Assembly: GCA_964415395.1 (NCBI GenBank)
Contig: CAYPZU010000029.1
Coordinates: 1 to 25,749 of the forward strand
DNA length: 25,749 bases
From: CAYPZU01 sp964415395
Lineage (GTDB): Bacteria > Chlamydiota > Chlamydiia > Chlamydiales > SM23-39
Reading direction: 5' to 3'
This document shows, piece by piece, positions 22,307 through 25,749 of this stretch. Each line of letters opens with the position of its first letter. Within the stretch, counting starts at the first letter, position 1. The notes under the pieces were generated by a model. The model made no database searches, was not told the origin of the DNA, and saw only the letters and a program-made list of their open reading frames with translations. The position numbers and the translations under genes are program-made.

Positions 22307-22998
22307 GTCTCGTTCTCGACCGGTTCACCGTTGTCGATTTGACTCACCCGCTCCATGAAGGGGTTCCCACTTGGACGGGGCGCTGCGGTTTCCGTCTTGA
22401 AATCAAGATCGATTACGAGCAGGGACTCAGGGCTCAGACGCAAAGGGGGCATGCCGGCGTCGGAACGCATATGGACGCTCCGTCTCATTTCGTCCGGGGC
22501 GGAGCCAATGTAGGCGACATCCCTCTGGAAAAACTCATCGTACCGATTTGCGTCCTCGATCTCAGAAACCGGCTCGATCCCGATCTTTTGGTCTCTCTGC
22601 AGGATCTCTCCGCTTACGAAGCGAAATACGGGCCTATTCCCGAAGGCTCGCTCGTCTGTGCGATGACGGGTTGGGAAAAGTATTGGAACGAACCGGACCG
22701 CTACCGGAATCCGGATGAAAGAGGGAAGATGCATTTCCCGGGATTTTCAGCTCAGGCTGCGGCTGTTCTTGTTGAAAGGAAGGCGGCGGGCATCGGGATC
22801 GACACCCTTTCCCCCGATGGGTCCAATGAGGGCTTTCCGGTGCATGAAATCATTTTGGGCGCAGGAATGTACATCTTGGAAAATCTCGCGCACCTCAGTC
22901 AAATGCCGGCCAGGGGCGCTTTTGCGATCGTCTTTCCGCCTAAAGTCCGCGACGCGGCGGAGTCTCCCATCCGCGCCGCGGGCCTCATCGAAGTTTAG
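22303..22998 (+). CDS. Cyclase-family metal-dependent hydrolase (KynB/arylformamidase-like)
   Basis: The 231-aa protein carries the cyclase-family signature H-x-G-T-H-x-D-A-P-x-H-F as HAGVGTHMDAPSHF from about residue 50; these His/Asp residues bind the metal. The N-terminus VDLTHPLHEGVPTW and the late GIGIDTLSPDGS with PVHEIIL are also typical. Known members open amide or lactone-type bonds, such as N-formylkynurenine (KynB), or act in polyketide cyclisation. The exact substrate is uncertain. The ATG at 22303 overlaps the MFS stop; a TTG 18 bases upstream is less likely. Coupling to an exporter hints that the product or substrate is transported. Confidence 0.88.
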   Translation: MSLVLDRFTVVDLTHPLHEGVPTWTGRCGFRLEIKIDYEQGLRAQTQRGHAGVGTHMDAPSHFVRGGANVGDIPLEKLIVPICVLDLRNRLDPDLLVSLQDLSAYEAKYGPIPEGSLVCAMTGWEKYWNEPDRYRNPDERGKMHFPGFSAQAAAVLVERKAAGIGIDTLSPDGSNEGFPVHEIILGAGMYILENLAHLSQMPARGAFAIVFPPKVRDAAESPIRAAGLIEV

Positions 22999-23420
22999 TG
23001 GCAGCAGCTGCAGCCGTTGTCCGGGACGCAGGAGGCCATATCGCTGGCGATTTCGATCAGAATTCCGTTGAAATCGCGCACATAGGCGACCGTTTGGCCC
23101 CAGGGTTTCGCTTCAGGGGAAGCGACGAGCTCGGCGCCCGTCTTCACGGCCAGGTTGAGCGCGCTATGGACGTCTTTAGTTGTGAAGGCGATTTCGCAGC
23201 CGGGGATTTCTTTGGGAGAGATCGGCCGGTAGCCGTTTTGAAGATTTTGCTTTCCAAGAGTGTGGGAGGCAAAGCTTAGGGCGGTCGGGCCGGTTTCGAG
23301 CTGGCCGTAGTGGCCGGAGGGGTCGATGAACGCCCTCTCGAGGCCGAACGCTTTTTCATAGAAAGCCATCGTCTTGGCTACGTCGTCGACATAGAAAATG
23401 ATATGGGATAAAAAATTCAC
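22995..23420 (-). CDS. Glyoxalase/VOC-superfamily protein with cysteine-rich tail
   Basis: The 141-aa protein has the paired beta-alpha-beta-beta-beta modules of the vicinal-oxygen-chelate fold: FLSHIIFYVDDVAKTMAFYEKAFG at the start and AFTTKDVHSALNLAVKTGAE later, ending YVRDFNGILIEI. Candidate metal ligands are His6 and the Glu in LIEIASD. It could be a lactoylglutathione lyase-like or resistance protein; the substrate is unknown. The C-terminal tail CVPDNGCSCCH is unusual for the fold and may bind metal. The start is GTG at 23420 with a strong AGGAGG site five bases upstream. Its stop overlaps the cyclase stop. Confidence 0.87.
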   Translation of the reverse strand: MNFLSHIIFYVDDVAKTMAFYEKAFGLERAFIDPSGHYGQLETGPTALSFASHTLGKQNLQNGYRPISPKEIPGCEIAFTTKDVHSALNLAVKTGAELVASPEAKPWGQTVAYVRDFNGILIEIASDMASCVPDNGCSCCH

Positions 23421-23503
23421 TGGAACCTCCTGGTGAGGAGACGATAATACCCGATTTCTTCTCTTTTCCTCAAACCGGGGAGTTTGCTAACATTCTTTTG
23501 CGC

Positions 23504-24514
23504 ATGTTTAAGACGATCTTTATTCTTTTTTTAACGTCCCTCGCGCCGCTAGCTTCCCCCCTGGAAGCGATGTCTTTCCGCACATCTCCAAAAGCCGACT
23601 CGATTGGCGTCCGGACGCTGCGTCTGGAAGATGAAAACCGGAAGCGGCCTGTCGTAGTCGAGCTTTGGTATCCGACAGACGAGTGCGGTCCGGCTGAGGA
23701 AAATCTGGGAGCCGTCTGGATCCATCCAAAAGAGGCGCGCAACGTTTCCCTTTCTAAAGAAAAAAAGAGCTATCCGCTCATCGTCATGTCGCACGGCAAC
23801 CGCGGCGACCGGCGGGACCGGAGCTGGCTGGCGGAGCATCTCGTGAAGCAGGGCTTCATCGTCGCCTCCCTCGAACATCATGGAAATGCCTGGACGAGCT
23901 TCCATCCTCTCCTCAGCCTCCGTTTCTGGGACCGGGCGAAAGACGTCTCTTTCGCCATCGACCGGCTGCTCGACGATCCTTTTCTCAAAACTTCTATCGA
24001 TCCAGAGAAAATCGGGTTTGTCGGCTACTCTTTGGGCGGCACGACTGGAATCGCTCTTGGCGGCGGCGTGGCGCATGATTTCAAAGAGGCGGTTTACAAG
24101 CATAAAGACAAATACCAGGGACTGACCCTGGAGACTCTGGAGGCGGTCGACTTTTCGGAGGCCTATCTCGAGTACAAAGAGCCGCGCATCAAGGCGATCC
24201 TGCTCATTTGCCCCGCAGTTTTCATTTATCCAGCTGAGTCGCTGAAGAAGATCCGCGTGCCGATCGGCCTGATCGCCAGCTTGCACGACGAAGTGCTGCC
24301 GCATGAGGAGCACGCATATCAGATCGTGAAGAATGCGGCGGTATCCAAACTAAAAATCTTAAGAGACAAGATTTCCCACTTTGCTTTTCTCAACCGCGTG
24401 ACTGAAGACGGCAAAAAGGTATTGCCATTCGGAGTTGAAGCGGACGGAAAGCCTGATCCTGTGCATGAAGAGACGGGCCGTTTCGCGGTCGACTTCTTCC
24501 GCTCCCACCTTTAA
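23504..24514 (+). CDS. Exported alpha/beta hydrolase (dienelactone hydrolase / PAF-acetylhydrolase-like)
   Basis: This 336-aa enzyme has a signal peptide (about residues 1-22, IFILFLTSLAPLAS). The hydrolase core follows: PLIVMSHGNRGDRRDRSWLAEHL (oxyanion region), nucleophile elbow GYSLGG with Ser176, acid Asp262 in SLHDEVLP, and His292 in KISHFAFL. The N-terminal VRTLRLEDENR.RPVVVELWYPTD is typical of lipid- and PAF-acetylhydrolase-like secreted esterases. Likely substrates are short or oxidised acyl esters; the exact one is unknown. The ATG at 23504 is preferred over a TTG six bases upstream; no clear ribosome-binding site. The gene faces the sterol reductase, with the CACAGAG hairpin between them. 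Confidence 0.88.
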   Translation: MFKTIFILFLTSLAPLASPLEAMSFRTSPKADSIGVRTLRLEDENRKRPVVVELWYPTDECGPAEENLGAVWIHPKEARNVSLSKEKKSYPLIVMSHGNRGDRRDRSWLAEHLVKQGFIVASLEHHGNAWTSFHPLLSLRFWDRAKDVSFAIDRLLDDPFLKTSIDPEKIGFVGYSLGGTTGIALGGGVAHDFKEAVYKHKDKYQGLTLETLEAVDFSEAYLEYKEPRIKAILLICPAVFIYPAESLKKIRVPIGLIASLHDEVLPHEEHAYQIVKNAAVSKLKILRDKISHFAFLNRVTEDGKKVLPFGVEADGKPDPVHEETGRFAVDFFRSHL

Positions 24515-24546
24515 TCATACAGAAGAACCACAGATTATATAGAAAA

Positions 24547-24617
24547 ACCACAGAGGCACAGAGTACACAGAGAAGCAATCACGCTTTGTGTGGGAAAGGT
24601 GCTTGTGTCTCTGTGGT
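24547..24617. repeat. Inverted array of CACAGAG/CTCTGTG units (periodic hairpin)
   Basis: The left arm has CACAGAG at 24549, 24557 and 24566 (spacing 8 and 9 bp). The right arm has CTTTGTG at 24584 and CTCTGTG at 24609, with a degenerate copy between. The outermost stem ACCACAGAG/CTCTGTGGT is perfect. The element lies between two convergent genes, 33 bp beyond one stop and 15 bp beyond the other, so it could act as a bidirectional terminator. Extra ACCACAG copies occur just to its left. Confidence 0.75.
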
Positions 24618-24631
24618 GGATCTAATCCCGC

Positions 24632-25749
24632 CTAGTAGAGGTAGGGGACGATTTTGTAAGGAACCTTTTCACAGTACTGATCCCAATACTCGCCATACTT
24701 GTCAGCGCATCTCTTGTCGTGGCGGAATGCCCGATCGAAGAGAAGGATGGAAAGGAATACGACGTAAAAGTAGGGGAAGAAGTTGTCGAACAGAGCGGGC
24801 ATAGACCAGAAAAAGGCTCCGGCCAGCTCGGGGATGTAGTGGAAGTGGCGCGAGATGCCCCACCAGCCCGAAGCGAGAAGAAGACTTTGTTTGGTTTCTC
24901 CGAGCTGCGTCTGGTAGGTCGCTTCAATGAGCTGCGGTTTTTTGCGCCACACGAGGCACGCCCCGTTCTTGGCGCGGACGATCTGCCGCTGCCGGTCGGC
25001 GAGGAAGTTGATGATGATGCTCGCGGCTCCTGCCAGGAAGATAGCGGCGGCGAGCGTGTTGCCGAGATGGATCGGGTGGTTCACCAGATAGAGGGTCGGC
25101 GAGGCGTAAATGCTGGGAACCCAGACGAGGCAGCCCCAGCAGATCATAAATCCGGCCCGGTCGTGCATGATGTCGAGCGAGCGGAGATAGCCCGTTTCCC
25201 AAAGGAAAAATTTACCGATGTAAATGAGCTGGAGAGCCACGGAGACAACCATTGCGTCGCTGAGGCCGTATAGTTCAGACTGCTTTGCCGCATAAGAGAG
25301 AAGGATGAGGGGCCAGCCCATCATGCCGAATCTGCAGTTGGTGAATTGCTTGACGTCCCAGCCGAAAACGCGGGGATAAAGCTCTGTGCCCCAATAATAG
25401 TCGAAAACCGGGTTGCCGGTGATGCCGCAGTCGGTAGAGGATGGGGCCATGATTCCTTTCAGGTAAAGGAACAGGCAGAAAAAGAGGCTGAAGAGGTTGA
25501 GCGCGCCGAGGATTTCTCCCATGTTGTCGTAGATAATCGTAGGGGAGAACCAGCGGAAGACGTAGGCGCCTAGAAAGAAGGAAGCCAGGGTGATCAGAAA
25601 GCAGGAGACGCCGTTGGCCTTGTAGATCGGGACGTTCCCTTTTGGGGTGATGGGGCCAAGGAAGGGCTTGCCCGGAACGAGTTTCATCAGGACGAGTTGG
25701 AAGGCCGCGTAGATGGAGATGATTTTCCAGGCGGTGGGCGATCCGAAGA
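24632..25749 (-). CDS. 7-dehydrocholesterol reductase-type sterol reductase (5' end outside window)
   Basis: This is an NADPH-dependent membrane reductase of the ERG4/ERG24 (DHCR7) family, which reduces the C7-C8 double bond of sterols. The frame is open to the right edge, so only about 371 of an expected ~430-470 residues are seen. Multiple hydrophobic helices are visible. The family signatures are SGWWGISRHFHYIPEL near the C-terminus and the end RHDKRCADKYGEYWDQYC then VPYKIVPYLY, which match the RDEHRCASKYGRDWERY and VPYRLLPGIF type tail of animal DHCR7. GPITPKGNVPIYKANG is the conserved N-terminal block. Bacterial homologues are known mainly from intracellular bacteria such as Coxiella and environmental chlamydiae; it probably acts on host sterols or was acquired from a eukaryote. 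Other reductases of the family (C14, C24(28)) are alternatives. Confidence 0.9.
   Translation of the reverse strand, partial: FGSPTAWKIISIYAAFQLVLMKLVPGKPFLGPITPKGNVPIYKANGVSCFLITLASFFLGAYVFRWFSPTIIYDNMGEILGALNLFSLFFCLFLYLKGIMAPSSTDCGITGNPVFDYYWGTELYPRVFGWDVKQFTNCRFGMMGWPLILLSYAAKQSELYGLSDAMVVSVALQLIYIGKFFLWETGYLRSLDIMHDRAGFMICWGCLVWVPSIYASPTLYLVNHPIHLGNTLAAAIFLAGAASIIINFLADRQRQIVRAKNGACLVWRKKPQLIEATYQTQLGETKQSLLLASGWWGISRHFHYIPELAGAFFWSMPALFDNFFPYFYVVFLSILLFDRAFRHDKRCADKYGEYWDQYCEKVPYKIVPYLY

Overview
The window is about 25.7 kb of gene-dense bacterial DNA, roughly 53-55% G+C by eye, with very short spacers, ATGA start/stop overlaps and no rRNA, phage genes, transposase or CRISPR array. The gene content suggests a Gram-negative, host-associated bacterium. 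It has many Sec-exported hydrolases, a GadC/XasA-type amino acid antiporter, an outer-membrane barrel protein, several effector-like or lineage-specific proteins, and a eukaryote-type 7-dehydrocholesterol (sterol) reductase. That mix fits an amoeba-associated, Chlamydiota-like (Parachlamydiales-type) organism, or less likely another intracellular gammaproteobacterium-like lineage. This placement is inferred from gene families only; the G+C would be high for a described chlamydia.

Layout. 1-2770: a minus-strand pair, ornithine aminotransferase (rocD) followed by an amino acid antiporter, ending in a periodic hairpin repeat. 3007-5639: a small bilobed hydrophobic (Inc-like) protein, an exported FAD-binding protein and a coiled-coil protein. 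5722-8240: nitronate monooxygenase followed by an exported phosphoesterase (minus strand, overlapping by 4 bp). 8281-10144: a tRNA-Ser(CGA) with its promoter, a hairpin-rich stretch, and a 501-aa protein ending in an XRE-like helix-turn-helix; this block has a reversed G/C skew. 10145-12941: exported YncE-type beta-propeller, outer-membrane barrel, and a Pro/Ala-rich protein with a 17-cysteine C-terminal domain. 13187-15087: a membrane protein and an exported peptide deformylase on the minus strand, and a degenerate methyltransferase on the plus strand. 15153-19981: an S9 peptidase, a glycosyltransferase/methyltransferase fusion and a BAAT-type acyl hydrolase, apparently one operon. 19978-23420: an unknown protein, a Nudix hydrolase, a 211-bp palindromic MITE-like element, an MFS exporter, a cyclase-family hydrolase and a VOC protein. 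23504-25749: an exported alpha/beta hydrolase and the sterol reductase, whose 5' end lies outside the window.

Three themes stand out. First, five of the six convergent gene pairs have stop codons that overlap or abut inside a 4-6 bp palindrome. Second, three unrelated sequences (built on AACGAT, AGGAT and CACAGAG) share one architecture: inverted arrays of a short unit repeated every 8-10 bp, each lying 15-33 bp beyond a stop codon. Third, several usually cytosolic enzyme types (peptide deformylase, GT-B glycosyltransferase, FAD enzyme) carry apparent signal peptides. No well-known defence or secretion system is present; the best candidates for something undescribed are the periodic hairpins, the cloverleaf MITE and the fusion gene with an internal ribosome-binding site.
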